Below are positions 1 to 8,479 of a stretch of DNA of 62,197 nucleotides, in pieces (position 1 is the first letter of the stretch; each line of letters begins with the position of its first letter). The stretch spans positions 1 to 62,197 of the forward strand of contig JAJDUZ010000002.1 in NCBI GenBank assembly GCA_022826385.1. The letters run 5' to 3'. The translations under genes and the position numbers were made by a program. The notes below the pieces were generated by a model that made no database searches, was not told the DNA's origin, and saw only the letters and a list, made by a program, of their open reading frames with translations. This stretch comes from Silicimonas sp. GTDB lineage: Bacteria > Pseudomonadota > Alphaproteobacteria > Rhodobacterales > Rhodobacteraceae.

Positions 1-126
1 CCTGGCACCCGCTGGTCGAAGAGAGGCGCCAACGCGATGCTCGCGCTCAAGAACTGCGTCATGAACCGCCGGGTGCCCGACTTCCTGAACTGGAAGGTCA
101 GGCAAGCCGTCGCAGCGAGTCACTAA
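1..126 (+). CDS. Transposase, C-terminal fragment (ISKra4-like), cut by window start
   Basis: Frame 1 is open from the first base to a TAA at 124-126 and encodes 41 residues beginning PGTRWSKRGANAMLALKNC. The pattern G-x-R-W-x-x-x-G-A-x-A-x-L-x-L-(K/R) is the usual C-terminal signature of ISKra4-family transposases, whose last residues come from a DDE-type catalytic domain. Only the end is visible, so catalytic residues cannot be checked. The stop overlaps the predicted stop of the convergent gene at 123, which fits insertion into that gene. The family call comes from memory of the motif. Confidence 0.55.
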   Translation, partial: PGTRWSKRGANAMLALKNCVMNRRVPDFLNWKVRQAVAASH

Positions 127-140
127 CTTGGGCTACACCC
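1..140 (+). mobile_element. End of an ISKra4-like insertion sequence
   Basis: The window opens inside a transposase reading frame that stops at 126. Just beyond it, the sequence GGGCTACACCC (130-140) reads GGGTGTAGCCC on the other strand, which would fit an IS terminus beginning with GGG, as I recall for ISKra4-family ends. The left end and any partner repeat lie outside the window, so the exact boundary is inferred. The element abuts the 3' end of the acidic protein gene on the minus strand. Confidence 0.5.
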
Positions 141-1532
141 GCGACCGGCACGACCGGCAACCGGGGCGGTCTGCACATCGAAGACGTTTTCGGTCGGCTC
201 GTCCGCCATGTCGTCGACATGGGCAGGCTCGGGCATTGCGGTGCGCGCGTTTTCGACCTCGGCAGCGACTTCGTCAGCCATTTCCCAGATCTTCTTGCGC
301 ACTTCCACTTCCGGCTCGTCGTCCTCAAGCTCAAGCTCTTCGTCGGTAGCGTTCGCGAAGGCGACCGCTTCGGCGACCGCGTTGCTTGGACGCGGCGCAT
401 CGTCGTCAAGCTCGTCGAAGTCGTCGAAATCGTCTTCAAGCTCTTCATCGGCAAACGGGTCAAACGCCGCTTCCTCTGCCGCAGCTTCGGCTTCAGCCTC
501 GACAGAGGCGGCGATGTCTTCTGCCGCATCCTCGAAATTGTCGAACGCACTCTTGTCGTCGTCCCCGTCTTCGGGCGGGAAGGCAAAACGGCTCGACGGG
601 AAGTCACGTGCGGCGCGCGAGGTCGGAAACGCGTCGTCGTCATCCGCAAAGTCTTCGGCGCTCATGTCGGACGGGGCACGCGCAAGGCGCAGTTCCTCGG
701 CCGCAGACATCTCGTTCTCAACCGACACTGCCGGATCCTCCTCGACACCGTTTTCCGAGGCCGCGAACAAGGCCGCATCCTCGTCACCGGCGCCCTGGTC
801 CCAGACCGGGGTCGGCGCATCGGCGCTGGTCACCGCACGGCTGATCGGGCGGCTGGTCGGGTGCGGACGCACCACTTTGGCCAGATCGTCGCGATAGGGG
901 CTCTGCTCTTCCGGGTCAGCCGCATTGTCCTTGCGGGCAACATGGCTCAGCACGCGGTCGGCCTTGGTCGCGGCGGCAGCCGCTTTCATATGGGCCAGGG
1001 CCGAGCGGCGGCGGCTGGTTTCACGGTCGGACATGACGTCCTCGGTCTTCTCCATCAGCCGTTCTTCGGTTTCGCCAGTGTTTTCCTGCAGTTGGCTGCG
1101 GGCACGGGCCTGACGACCGAACACGTCATCCTCTTCGGCATGGGCCGTTTCAGCATCCATCTCGGGGGCCTGAGGCGCGTCAGGCGTCACGTGGCTGACC
1201 GACACCATGGCTTCACGGATCTCGCCGACAAGGTGCTGTTTGTCCTCGGTCTTGCGACGCTCCTCCAGATCCATGCTTGGATCATCCTCGGCGCCCCAAT
1301 CATCATCATCGTCCCAATCGTCGTCCCAATCACCTTCGGACGCCCAGCCGGAACCGGCCACTTCGGGTTCTTCTTCATTGGCCTTGATCGGCTGCGAAAC
1401 CGGTCGGCTGGCCACGCGCTTGGGGCGCACCTGGCCGGCATCGTCGAGCTGGTGACGCTCGAGATCAAAGCCCAAATCTTCCGGGTCTTGCGGATCGATC
1501 TTCTTGGACAACATTCTGGACAGAATTTTCAT
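123..1532 (-). CDS. Acidic protein of a kinase operon, probably 3'-truncated by the IS
   Basis: A 469-residue reading frame with no recognised domain. It is very rich in Asp, Glu and Ala, with several Asp/Glu runs, and has basic patches near the N-terminus (MKILSRMLSKK). It starts 10 nt after the stop of the Ser/Thr kinase gene, so the two are likely co-transcribed. The last residues (about GRGCSPS) appear to be read from the IS end, and native sequence seems to stop near base 140. From memory, related Rhodobacteraceae proteins next to such kinases continue from this point into an FHA (phosphothreonine-binding) domain, so a C-terminal FHA domain may have been lost. That last step is inference. 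Confidence 0.7.
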   Translation of the reverse strand: MKILSRMLSKKIDPQDPEDLGFDLERHQLDDAGQVRPKRVASRPVSQPIKANEEEPEVAGSGWASEGDWDDDWDDDDDWGAEDDPSMDLEERRKTEDKQHLVGEIREAMVSVSHVTPDAPQAPEMDAETAHAEEDDVFGRQARARSQLQENTGETEERLMEKTEDVMSDRETSRRRSALAHMKAAAAATKADRVLSHVARKDNAADPEEQSPYRDDLAKVVRPHPTSRPISRAVTSADAPTPVWDQGAGDEDAALFAASENGVEEDPAVSVENEMSAAEELRLARAPSDMSAEDFADDDDAFPTSRAARDFPSSRFAFPPEDGDDDKSAFDNFEDAAEDIAASVEAEAEAAAEEAAFDPFADEELEDDFDDFDELDDDAPRPSNAVAEAVAFANATDEELELEDDEPEVEVRKKIWEMADEVAAEVENARTAMPEPAHVDDMADEPTENVFDVQTAPVAGRAGRGCSPS

Positions 1533-1542
1533 GTCGCGCCTC

Positions 1543-2862
1543 TCACAAGTAATCCGACCGGCGGTTGCCCTTCAGGGTTCCGCGCAGAATTCCGAACGGC
1601 AGCACGCGAGAGAGAAGCGTGCGCTTCTTCTTCCGGTCCGTGCCGTTCATCTGGTCATGTGCCTGGTTTGCCGAGCGGTTCGCGGAAAGCTCGCGCGCCC
1701 GTTGCTGCTCTTCCTGGAACTCGAAATCATCGAGCATCGCAAGTTCGTCGAGTGTCTTCTTTCGCTGGCGCTGCTGCTCCTGCACAAGCTTCTGAAGGCG
1801 TTGGGCCTCCTTCCGCTCGGCGGCCTGCTTGACCTGCTGCATCTTGATATCGGCTTCCACCGCCTGGTTGGTTTCCTTCACCAAGCGCGAGATCGAAAGC
1901 TCGATCTGGCGGTCCAACTCGGCCTGCGCCAGCGCGGCGGAACGGCGGCGTTCGGTGTCGACCAGCTCGATCCATTCGCGCGCCGTCTGCAGACGATCCG
2001 GCGGGAAGACCGACAGAGCCTTGTCGATGGCATGCAGGAACGCGTCTTCGAATTGCGGAAACTTGCCGCTGACCGGGCGATAAGGGTCGGGCCGGTCGGC
2101 CGCGATTGCGCTGACACGCGCCTGGCTGTCTGGCGGCGCTTCACCGGTCAGCACATGATAGAACGTGGCGCCCAGTGAATAGATGTCCGACGAGGCATCC
2201 TGCGTCGACCCGGCGATGTAAAACTCGTGCGGGGAGTAGCCGTCTTTTACCACATGCAGCGCTGACAGCGCCCGAGACGCCCGCGTCGCCTCCTCCTTGG
2301 CCGCGCCGAAGTCGATCAGGACCGGGTTCCCCTTGCCGTCGATAAGGATGTTATCGGGGCTGATATCGCGGTGAAGTACGTCGTTCGTGTGAATGTAGTG
2401 CACCGCTTCGAGGCACCGCAGAAGGATGTCCTTCACGTCGCGAGGGTGCAGCTTCATCTTGGGGTCTTCGATCGTATCCAGAAGATCGCGACCCCGAACA
2501 AAATCCAGCGCCATATAGGCGGTCATGTTGTCTTCGAAGACCTGGTGAATGCCGACGATATGCGGATGCTGCAGCTTCGAGAGCCGCCGCGCCTCGGCGC
2601 CGAAATGCTTCACGACCGCGTCGAATTCCGCCTGATGCTGGCGCGAGCGCGCCATGACATTGCCCTTCGAACGGCAACACATCGATGACGGGAAACACTC
2701 CTTGATGACAACGATCCGGTCCAGGCTGTCGCGCGCAAGGTAAGTCATCCCGAAGCCACCGGCATTCAGGAACTTCTCGATCCGGAACTGGCCGTGCAGA
2801 AGCTCGGTGCCCGGCTTCAGCGCGTCAGCGAAGGAATCGTTTGTTTGCGGGCCTGCGTCCAT
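1543..2862 (-). CDS. Serine/threonine protein kinase (Hanks type) with C-terminal coiled coil
   Basis: 439 residues. The kinase domain spans about residues 25-310: glycine loop NAGGFGMTY (32-40), candidate ATP lysine K53 in VIKE, catalytic HRDISPDN (163-170), and metal-binding DFG (183-185). The Asp of HRD and the Asn are intact, so activity is expected. An Arg/Gln/Glu-rich stretch from about 310 to 400 looks like a coiled coil. No membrane segment is seen, so it is probably cytoplasmic. It is followed after 10 nt by the acidic protein gene, a likely substrate or adaptor. Eukaryotic-like kinases in this setting phosphorylate Thr in FHA-linked signalling, but the target here is unknown. Confidence 0.88.
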   Translation of the reverse strand: MDAGPQTNDSFADALKPGTELLHGQFRIEKFLNAGGFGMTYLARDSLDRIVVIKECFPSSMCCRSKGNVMARSRQHQAEFDAVVKHFGAEARRLSKLQHPHIVGIHQVFEDNMTAYMALDFVRGRDLLDTIEDPKMKLHPRDVKDILLRCLEAVHYIHTNDVLHRDISPDNILIDGKGNPVLIDFGAAKEEATRASRALSALHVVKDGYSPHEFYIAGSTQDASSDIYSLGATFYHVLTGEAPPDSQARVSAIAADRPDPYRPVSGKFPQFEDAFLHAIDKALSVFPPDRLQTAREWIELVDTERRRSAALAQAELDRQIELSISRLVKETNQAVEADIKMQQVKQAAERKEAQRLQKLVQEQQRQRKKTLDELAMLDDFEFQEEQQRARELSANRSANQAHDQMNGTDRKKKRTLLSRVLPFGILRGTLKGNRRSDYL

Positions 2863-3042
2863 TTCTCACCCAAAGTCTCGCCACCTGTTGGATCGGGGCC
2901 GCCGGAGCGCCTTGTATTCAAGGGAAACACACCGTTTCGACGCCACGGATCCGTTCGTGACAGGCTTCGGTCTATCGGCAGAATTAGCCCACAATGTGGC
3001 GTGATCGGGCCATTAGATATTCAATCCTGCGGCTTTTTTAGA

Positions 3043-3080
3043 ATTGTCTATCCTTCGACAATCATCGGCGGGGTCCCGCC
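3043..3080. promoter_or_regulatory. Two small inverted repeats in the leader of tdk
   Basis: ATTGTC (3043-3048) is repeated inverted as GACAAT (3057-3062). Just after it, GGCGG/CCGCC (3067-3071 and 3076-3080) can form a second hairpin. They lie 50-90 nt before the tdk start in a 266-nt gap shared with the divergent kinase operon. They could be an operator or a leader structure; no T-run follows, so a terminator is unlikely. Confidence 0.25.
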
Positions 3081-3128
3081 ATTGTGCACGGACTTGCAGC
3101 CTGTGCGCCAAGCGGTTAGCCCCTCGGC

Positions 3129-3710
3129 ATGGCCAAGCTCTATTTCCACTATTCGACCATGAACGCCGGTAAATCGACGCTGCTGCTGCAGGCGTCCTAT
3201 AACTATCGGGAACGCGGCATGAAGACCTATCTTCTGACCGCCGCCATCGACGGGCGCGCCGGCACTGGCAAGATCGCCAGCCGGATCGGGATCGAGGCGA
3301 CCGCCGACATGTTCGACGAGAACAGCGACCTGTTCGAGATGATCCGCAAACGCCAGCGCCAGGACCGGCTGGATTGCGTGTTTCTGGACGAGGCGCAGTT
3401 CCTGACCAAAGCGCAGGTTTGGCAACTGGCCCGCGCGGTCGACGATCTGAAAGTGCCGGTGATGTGCTATGGCCTTCGCGTCGATTTCCGGGGCGAGCTC
3501 TTCCCCGGGTCCGCCGCCCTTCTGGCTCTGGCGGATGAAATGCGCGAGGCCCGAACCATCTGCTTTTGCGGCAAGAAGGCCACCATGGTCATCCGGCAGG
3601 ACGCCGACGGCAACGCGCTGCTGGAAGGCGACCAGGTCCAGATCGGCGGCAACGAGACCTATGTGCCGCTCTGCCGCAAGCACTGGCGCGAGGCGACGGG
3701 GGATCGGTAG
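3129..3710 (+). CDS. tdk: Thymidine kinase
   Basis: 193 residues, the normal length for bacterial type II thymidine kinase. It phosphorylates thymidine to dTMP with ATP in pyrimidine salvage. The P-loop is near the start (STMNAGKST, about residues 9-17) and the DEAQF motif with the catalytic Glu is near residue 88. The zinc-binding cysteines are visible as CFCGKK and a C-terminal CRKHW. It stands alone, read away from the kinase operon. The window's other thymidine-metabolising gene is deoA at 46.9-48.2 kb. Confidence 0.95.
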   Translation: MAKLYFHYSTMNAGKSTLLLQASYNYRERGMKTYLLTAAIDGRAGTGKIASRIGIEATADMFDENSDLFEMIRKRQRQDRLDCVFLDEAQFLTKAQVWQLARAVDDLKVPVMCYGLRVDFRGELFPGSAALLALADEMREARTICFCGKKATMVIRQDADGNALLEGDQVQIGGNETYVPLCRKHWREATGDR

Positions 3711-3820
3711 TCGTCTGGCTTCAGGGCTTGCGCCGTGGCGAGGGTTTTCGAGAGCAATGGCAGCTGGGAGCCCAAACTGTCGGGTTCTGCGTCGCGTTGG
3801 AATTACAGCTTTGCAGAAAT

Positions 3821-4366
3821 TTATTGTTTGGCCGACACGACGCTCAGGACTTCTGTCCAACTGAGAACTCCGTCTTGGTTCAAGTCCCAAGTCAGCATTT
3901 CACGGATATCGCCGCGGTCTGGATCCTCCGTATCCGGCAACTCAATCCGTGCATCTTCCAGCATCTCGCTTAGGTGTATGACTCCGTCACCATCGAGATC
4001 GCCGTCGCGAAGATAACCTTCCACAAATCCAGGGTCTTGATTTGCCAGGTACAACTCCAATTCGTCACGTGTGACTCGGCCGTCCCAGTTTAAGTCCGCT
4101 GCAAGATATCCATACACTTTTCCGGCACGGGCCTCAGCATTCAGGCGCTTCATCGTTTCGCCGATTCCGGCAATGAGTATGCTTTCACCTTCATCCCCGG
4201 AGAACCTTTTGAAAGAGATGCTGAGGTGGGCTGCCGCATAAAGCTCGCCGCGAGCGACAGTCTTTTCCATTTCCTTCGACAACTCGATGTCCTTTGGATC
4301 AATGTCATCCGCTGCCACCGAGAAAGCCGGAAACAGCAATAAGACGGTCCAGAATAGTTTCCTCAT
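3821..4366 (-). CDS. Secreted EF-hand protein
   Basis: 181 residues from the ATG at 4366; an upstream TTG would add six residues but would place MRKLFWTVLLLF, a clear signal peptide, inside the protein. At least three calcium-binding loops of the D-x-D/N-x-D-G type are visible: DLNWDGRVTRDE, DGDLDGDGVIHLSE and DLNQDGVLSWTE. The protein is probably exported and calcium-binding; no catalytic domain is seen. Codon use is more AT-rich than that of the flanking housekeeping genes, which suggests accessory DNA. Confidence 0.75.
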   Translation of the reverse strand: MRKLFWTVLLLFPAFSVAADDIDPKDIELSKEMEKTVARGELYAAAHLSISFKRFSGDEGESILIAGIGETMKRLNAEARAGKVYGYLAADLNWDGRVTRDELELYLANQDPGFVEGYLRDGDLDGDGVIHLSEMLEDARIELPDTEDPDRGDIREMLTWDLNQDGVLSWTEVLSVVSAKQ

Positions 4367-4552
4367 GTAAACAACCGATCTCAATGGTCCGCAGAACTAT
4401 AAAGGGCGCTGATCAAGCACAGTTTCTTTTCTCTACGACATGAGCAAATATTTGTCGAATATGCACATTTCACTATTTTCGAGGGCAAAAAAGCAGACGT
4501 TCATTGTCAATTTCTAAACGGTAGCTTTGTCCCGCACAGCCACCACCGCGCC

Positions 4553-4756
4553 TTACTCCACCACTTCCAGCAAATCCCCCGGTTGACATTCCAGCGCGTG
4601 GCAAATCTTCTCCAGCGTTTCGAACCGTATCCCCTTCACCTTGCCCGACTTGAGCAAGCTCAGGTTCTGTTCGCTGATCCCGATCTCGGCCGCCAGATCG
4701 CGCCCGGTGATCTTGCGCATCGCCATCATCACGTCCAACCGGACGATCACCGCCAT
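4553..4756 (-). CDS. Small Cro/CI-type HTH regulator (YozG-like)
   Basis: 67 residues forming one XRE/Cro-type helix-turn-helix: the segment from about RDLAAEIGISEQNLSLLKSG carries the recognition helix, followed by FETLEKICHALECQPGDLL, typical of the short YozG-like branch. Its ATG overlaps the stop of the DUF2975 gene by one base (TGATG), so the two are translationally coupled. DUF2975 membrane proteins are often encoded with such a regulator. The target is unknown; autoregulation is likely. Confidence 0.85.
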   Translation of the reverse strand: MAVIVRLDVMMAMRKITGRDLAAEIGISEQNLSLLKSGKVKGIRFETLEKICHALECQPGDLLEVVE

Positions 4757-5274
4757 CAGACGAACCTCCGGTTCTCTTCCGCCTGACGCGCCGCGTCCGT
4801 CATCGCCCAGCCGATCAGGGTCAGCAGCCCGGCCGCGAAGAGGAAGCCGATCTCGGCAGACCCGATCCCGACCGAAACCTCGCGCATCCCCGGCGCGGCC
4901 TGCCAGCTGAGCAGAACCGAACTGACCGGCTGCACAAGCACGTTGAGCCCGGCCACCAGAAGCAGCCCGCGCCCGGCTTTCAGGATCAGGGCCGCGGCCC
5001 CATGCGTCAGAACCGCGCCATCACGATACTGCGCGAAAAGCTTCCGCAACGTGTCGAGAACCCAGAGAAAAGCCAGCGCCGGCAGGCAATTCACCGCAAC
5101 GCCCAGCCACAACAGCCCCCCGGTGCTGGCGGCACCTTCGGCAAGCGGAACAATCGACACGCCGACCGCCAACGGCACCAGAACCGCCAGAAGGACAAGG
5201 GGGATGACGATCAATCCCGCCACGCTGACCCCATAGAGAACACCGGCCAAACGCCTGATCTTGACATGTTGCAT
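4756..5274 (-). CDS. DUF2975 membrane protein
   Basis: 172 residues with four hydrophobic segments (roughly residues 13-40, 50-75, 95-118 and 135-160), typical of DUF2975 inner-membrane proteins of unknown function. It is the first gene of a two-gene operon with the downstream HTH regulator (1-nt overlap). The start at 5274 (MQHVKIRR) is preceded by an AT-rich stretch with an AAGGTGAT ribosome site. The pair is often mobile or accessory; it sits in the less GC-rich patch of this window. Confidence 0.82.
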   Translation of the reverse strand: MQHVKIRRLAGVLYGVSVAGLIVIPLVLLAVLVPLAVGVSIVPLAEGAASTGGLLWLGVAVNCLPALAFLWVLDTLRKLFAQYRDGAVLTHGAAALILKAGRGLLLVAGLNVLVQPVSSVLLSWQAAPGMREVSVGIGSAEIGFLFAAGLLTLIGWAMTDAARQAEENRRFV

Positions 5275-5339
5275 GATATCACCTTTTGAATTACTTATTT
5301 ACCGTAAAACATTAAATATTTTATGCAAGGAGAAAATCT

Positions 5340-5867
5340 ATGCGTTGGATTCCCGTACTTCTCTGCACCGCCGCTTGCACCAGCATTGTGCCTGAAACCG
5401 CGCTGCGGATGTCCGCTTTCGATCCGCTCACCGCTGACCCCGACGGCATCGCGGTCACGCTCGTCCTGCCCGAAGGCGCCGACATTCTGCCAAACGGCGC
5501 GCGCCTCTCGCTGCAGGTCTCGAACCCCGAACTGGGGGAAGACGGTGGCACATGGGTGCTGAGCCGGACCCGCAGCGATGACGGAGGAACAACGTATAGC
5601 ATTGCCGAGCCGGACCTGAGCGATGTCCGGCGCGTGCAGGCCTTGGCGACGGCGTGGAAAGACCGGGACCCTGAAGGGACACGCGGCAGTCTTTCGATCG
5701 CACTCGATCCCTGCCAGCGGGGGGAGCGTGCGTTAACCAACTCGGATGTGGTCTCGGCCCTTGTCACGTTGGAACGCGACACCGCGCCAATGCCGCTCTT
5801 GCGAGACGTGCCCTTGCGCCGGGTGTTAAAGAACGCGTCGGCCGACGACTTGCCGCGCTGCCCGTGA
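5340..5867 (+). CDS. Hypothetical exported protein
   Basis: 175 residues. A short hydrophobic N-terminus with an early Cys (MRWIPVLLCTAACTS) suggests export, possibly as a lipoprotein, although residue -3 (Thr) is not a canonical lipobox. No known domain was recognised; the protein contains regularly spaced hydrophobic/polar stretches that suggest a beta-sandwich. AAGGAGAAAATCT just before the ATG gives a good ribosome site. It is divergent from the DUF2975 pair. A long reading frame on the opposite strand is judged a shadow. Confidence 0.6.
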   Translation: MRWIPVLLCTAACTSIVPETALRMSAFDPLTADPDGIAVTLVLPEGADILPNGARLSLQVSNPELGEDGGTWVLSRTRSDDGGTTYSIAEPDLSDVRRVQALATAWKDRDPEGTRGSLSIALDPCQRGERALTNSDVVSALVTLERDTAPMPLLRDVPLRRVLKNASADDLPRCP

Positions 5868-6062
5868 TCCGCGCGATGGAAGAGACGCCGCAACCGAGAG
5901 CGAAGGAAGGGGGTTCAAAGGACGGGACATTGGCCAAGACACCGTCGCCATCACTCCGACTTTGGCGCGCCACCCGAGTCGCAGGCAATGCCATGCAAGC
6001 CGTGATCCGCGCCGCTCTCACGCTGGGCTCAGGGATGTACACTCTGCGCGAAACTGGAAGTT

Positions 6063-6428
6063 ATGCCGGCACATACGATACAAATAACTATGATGATGAA
6101 AGTATGCGCGTTTGCAGTTTTGGCACTGGCGATCGTTGTTGATTCTCTAGTTTTTAATGATCTCAGCACTGAAGTAAGCGCATGGTGGGCACTACTCTTT
6201 TTCCCTATATTATTGGCACTTAGCCTGAGTGTTCTCCTAACCAGCATGGCCCTTAGGTTCATACTGTCCACTGTAATCATTGCGGCATTGGTTTTGATCA
6301 GTCGCCATTTTTTCTATGCCAATGACACTATGTTTTGGCCTGTCGCCTACCTAACCGGGGGTGCAAAATGTATGGTCACGTTCGCGACTTTGATCACTTT
6401 TCAATGGGTCGCAAGATTACCGAAGTAG
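6063..6428 (+). CDS. Small four-helix membrane protein, unknown
   Basis: Up to 121 residues, with hydrophobic segments at about 14-30, 40-60, 62-80 and 95-115. No family was recognised. The start is uncertain: three consecutive ATG codons near 6090 (MMMK) begin directly before the first hydrophobic segment, so the native start may be there. The base composition is clearly more AT-rich than the flanks, which suggests transfer. The 245 nt after it (6429-6673) and the 195 nt before it hold no gene I can support. Confidence 0.45.
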   Translation: MPAHTIQITMMMKVCAFAVLALAIVVDSLVFNDLSTEVSAWWALLFFPILLALSLSVLLTSMALRFILSTVIIAALVLISRHFFYANDTMFWPVAYLTGGAKCMVTFATLITFQWVARLPK

Positions 6429-6673
6429 TGTCAGTTTTGCCCCGTTTTGGTCCCGAAACCCGCGCCACAGCGCCAGCCCTGAAACCAGACCGCTACCGAT
6501 CCCCCGTTGCCTCGCGCCGCTGCCATCGGACGGCAAACCGCCGAAGATACGAATGGAGCGCGAAGACGCACCCGCCAATCTTCACCAATTCGTAACCCGC
6601 CAGCCCGTATAATTAGGGCGGGTGGAGGTGGCCTTAACCCGGCGTGCGTTAACGAAAGTTGATAGATGCGCGG

Positions 6674-7009
6674 TCAGTACATCCGCCCGCCAATCGGGAC
6701 ATCCTTGTCGGGCGCCAGAAGCACCACCTCGTCATCCGCGTCCGGCACCCCCAACACCAGCACTTCCGACATCACAGGCCCAATCTGGCGCGGCGGAAAA
6801 TTGACCACCGCCAACACCTTGCGGCCCGGCAGGCTGTCGACGTCATAATGCTTGGTGATCTGGGCCGAGCTCTTTTTCTCGCCCAGTTCCGGCCCGAAAT
6901 CGATCCAGAGTTTGATTGCAGGCTTCCGCGCCTCGGGAAAGGGTTCGGCCCGCACGATCTGTCCGACGCGGATATCGACCTTCAGGAAATCATCGAAACT
7001 GAGGGTCAT
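6674..7009 (-). CDS. CsaA-like tRNA-binding protein
   Basis: 111 residues, a single OB-fold tRNA-binding domain as in CsaA and in the C-terminus of MetRS. Visible family features are the VDIRVGQI strand near residue 10, SSAQITKHY, and the conserved NFPPRQIGPVMSEVLVLG. CsaA is described as a chaperone with tRNA affinity. Its start overlaps the proC stop by 4 nt (ATGA), so the two form one operon. Confidence 0.85.
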   Translation of the reverse strand: MTLSFDDFLKVDIRVGQIVRAEPFPEARKPAIKLWIDFGPELGEKKSSAQITKHYDVDSLPGRKVLAVVNFPPRQIGPVMSEVLVLGVPDADDEVVLLAPDKDVPIGGRMY

Positions 7010-7818
7010 GCGCCCAACTCCCGGCTTCGGTTGGCGGCCGCCGCAACGGCCCGGCGCAGCAGGGCCGGAAACCCGTGCGCCTCGTCCATCAAGACCTCCA
7101 GCGCCGCAGCCGTCGTGCCGGCGGGGCTGGTGACGTTGACGCGAAGCTGCGAGGGGGGTTCGTCGGCAGCTTCAGCCAAAGCGCCCGCCCCGGCCACCGT
7201 CGCCTTGGCCAGTTGCATCGCCATCTCGGGCGACAGCCCCTCCGCCATACCAGCCGCCGCCAAAGTTTCGATCAGGTGAAACACGTAAGCCGGACCCGAG
7301 CCCGAGACAGCCGTGACAGCATCCATATCTGCCTCACGCTCTAACCGTACCGTCTGCCCGACGACCGACAACAAGCGCTCGCCCAAGGCCAGAGCCTCGT
7401 CTGAAACGCGCGCATTTCCGAACAAGGCCGAGATTCCGCGCCCGATGGCCGCTGGCGTGTTGGGCATGGCGCGGATGATGGGCGTGTCCGACCCAAGCAG
7501 GTCTTCGAAGGTTCGCAAGGTCGTGCCAGCCGCAATCGACAGGAACATCGTCCCACCGCCCCCAAGCGCTGCCAGCGCCGGCAAAGCATCCCCAATCATC
7601 TGCGGCTTGACCGCGACGACGACCACCGCGGGCGCCTCGGGCACCTCACGTGCAATCGAAACGCCAGTTGATCTCAGCCAGTCTGACGGATTGGGCTCCA
7701 ACGCCGTGACAGCAGACGGGGACAGCCCCGCCGACAACCAGCCCTGCAGCATCGCGCTGCCCATCTTGCCACAGCCCAGAAGCACAAGGCCGCGCGTCTC
7801 GATATCCCCGAAATCCAT
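7006..7818 (-). CDS. proC: Pyrroline-5-carboxylate reductase
   Basis: 270 residues, the full family length. It catalyses the last step of proline synthesis, reducing 1-pyrroline-5-carboxylate with NAD(P)H. The N-terminal Rossmann motif reads LGCGKMGSAML (about residues 14-24); the C-terminal signature includes VTAVSGSGPAYVFHLIE and the conserved NVTSPAGTT. It is the first gene of a pair with the csaA-like gene and lies downstream of ybjN, from which it is separated by a strong terminator. Confidence 0.95.
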   Translation of the reverse strand: MDFGDIETRGLVLLGCGKMGSAMLQGWLSAGLSPSAVTALEPNPSDWLRSTGVSIAREVPEAPAVVVVAVKPQMIGDALPALAALGGGGTMFLSIAAGTTLRTFEDLLGSDTPIIRAMPNTPAAIGRGISALFGNARVSDEALALGERLLSVVGQTVRLEREADMDAVTAVSGSGPAYVFHLIETLAAAGMAEGLSPEMAMQLAKATVAGAGALAEAADEPPSQLRVNVTSPAGTTAAALEVLMDEAHGFPALLRRAVAAAANRSRELGA

Positions 7819-7878
7819 GCTTCCCTCCCGCTGGATCGCCGTGCCGCGATATGACGTTTCCCACGCGCGAGGTGCAAC

Positions 7879-7913
7879 AAAAAAACCGGGCCGCGAAACG
7901 CTGCGACCCGGTT
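7879..7913 (-). terminator. Rho-independent terminator of the ybjN-like gene
   Basis: An 11-bp stem with one mismatch (7884-7894 with 7903-7913) around an 8-nt loop. Read on the minus strand it is followed by a run of seven T (7885 down to 7879). It lies between the ybjN stop (7979) and the proC start (7818), so proC probably has its own promoter. Confidence 0.75.
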
Positions 7914-7978
7914 CCTTTTGATGTCCACTGGCCCTGGGGGGAGCCGGCTAAGATGCGGACATCAGGGTAAACTCTATG

Positions 7979-8479
7979 TCAGGCGCGGCCATACGCCTCG
8001 GCCATCGCCACCTGCATCGCGTCTTCCGGGGATTCGTTGCCCCAGACGACAAGCTGGAACGCCGGATAGAACCGTTCGGCCGACAAGACGGCGGCGCGGA
8101 TCATCGTATCGATCTGCTCGGGCGAGGCTGATTGGTCGCCTGCCAGAACAAGGCCATAGCGCCAGACCATCAGCTTCTGCGCTTCCCAGTAGGAAAACGC
8201 CCCGGCCCAGCACAGGTCATTCGTCGCATTCAGCGCTTCGAACAGCGCGGGCAGACGATCCTCCGGCGGGTCCATCTCGAACGTGCAGATCAGGCGAAGC
8301 GTCTCGTCCTGCGGCGACCAGGCCAGCGTGATCGAGTAGGTCCGCCACTGCGCCTCGACCGCCATGGCGATCTGGTCATCGCCGACACGGTCGAAATCCC
8401 AGTCGTGATGTTCGGCGATGTGCTCGACGATATCGATCGGGTGAAGGTCTTCTGTCGTGAAATGCTCTGAAAGCGACAT
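7979..8479 (-). CDS. YbjN domain protein
   Basis: 166 residues matching the YbjN family (putative bacterial sensory-transduction or chaperone-like fold). Typical are the acidic N-terminus (HPIDIVEHIAEHHDWDFDR), EAQWRTYSITLAWSPQDETLRL in the core, and the late WGNESPEDAM. Its role is not established; Rhodobacteraceae usually carry it as a single gene next to proC, as here. It is transcribed alone and closed by the terminator at 7879-7913. Confidence 0.85.
   Translation of the reverse strand: MSLSEHFTTEDLHPIDIVEHIAEHHDWDFDRVGDDQIAMAVEAQWRTYSITLAWSPQDETLRLICTFEMDPPEDRLPALFEALNATNDLCWAGAFSYWEAQKLMVWRYGLVLAGDQSASPEQIDTMIRAAVLSAERFYPAFQLVVWGNESPEDAMQVAMAEAYGRA

Noticed and set aside
208-1832. Plus-strand open frames of up to 537 codons across the acidic protein and kinase genes
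   Set aside because: Repetitive Ser- or Val/Phe-rich translations that mirror the Asp/Glu codons of the real gene; no start context or motifs.
5321-5893. 190-codon minus-strand frame over the exported protein at 5340-5867
   Set aside because: Ser/Arg-rich composition and no motif. The plus-strand gene has a signal sequence and a ribosome site.
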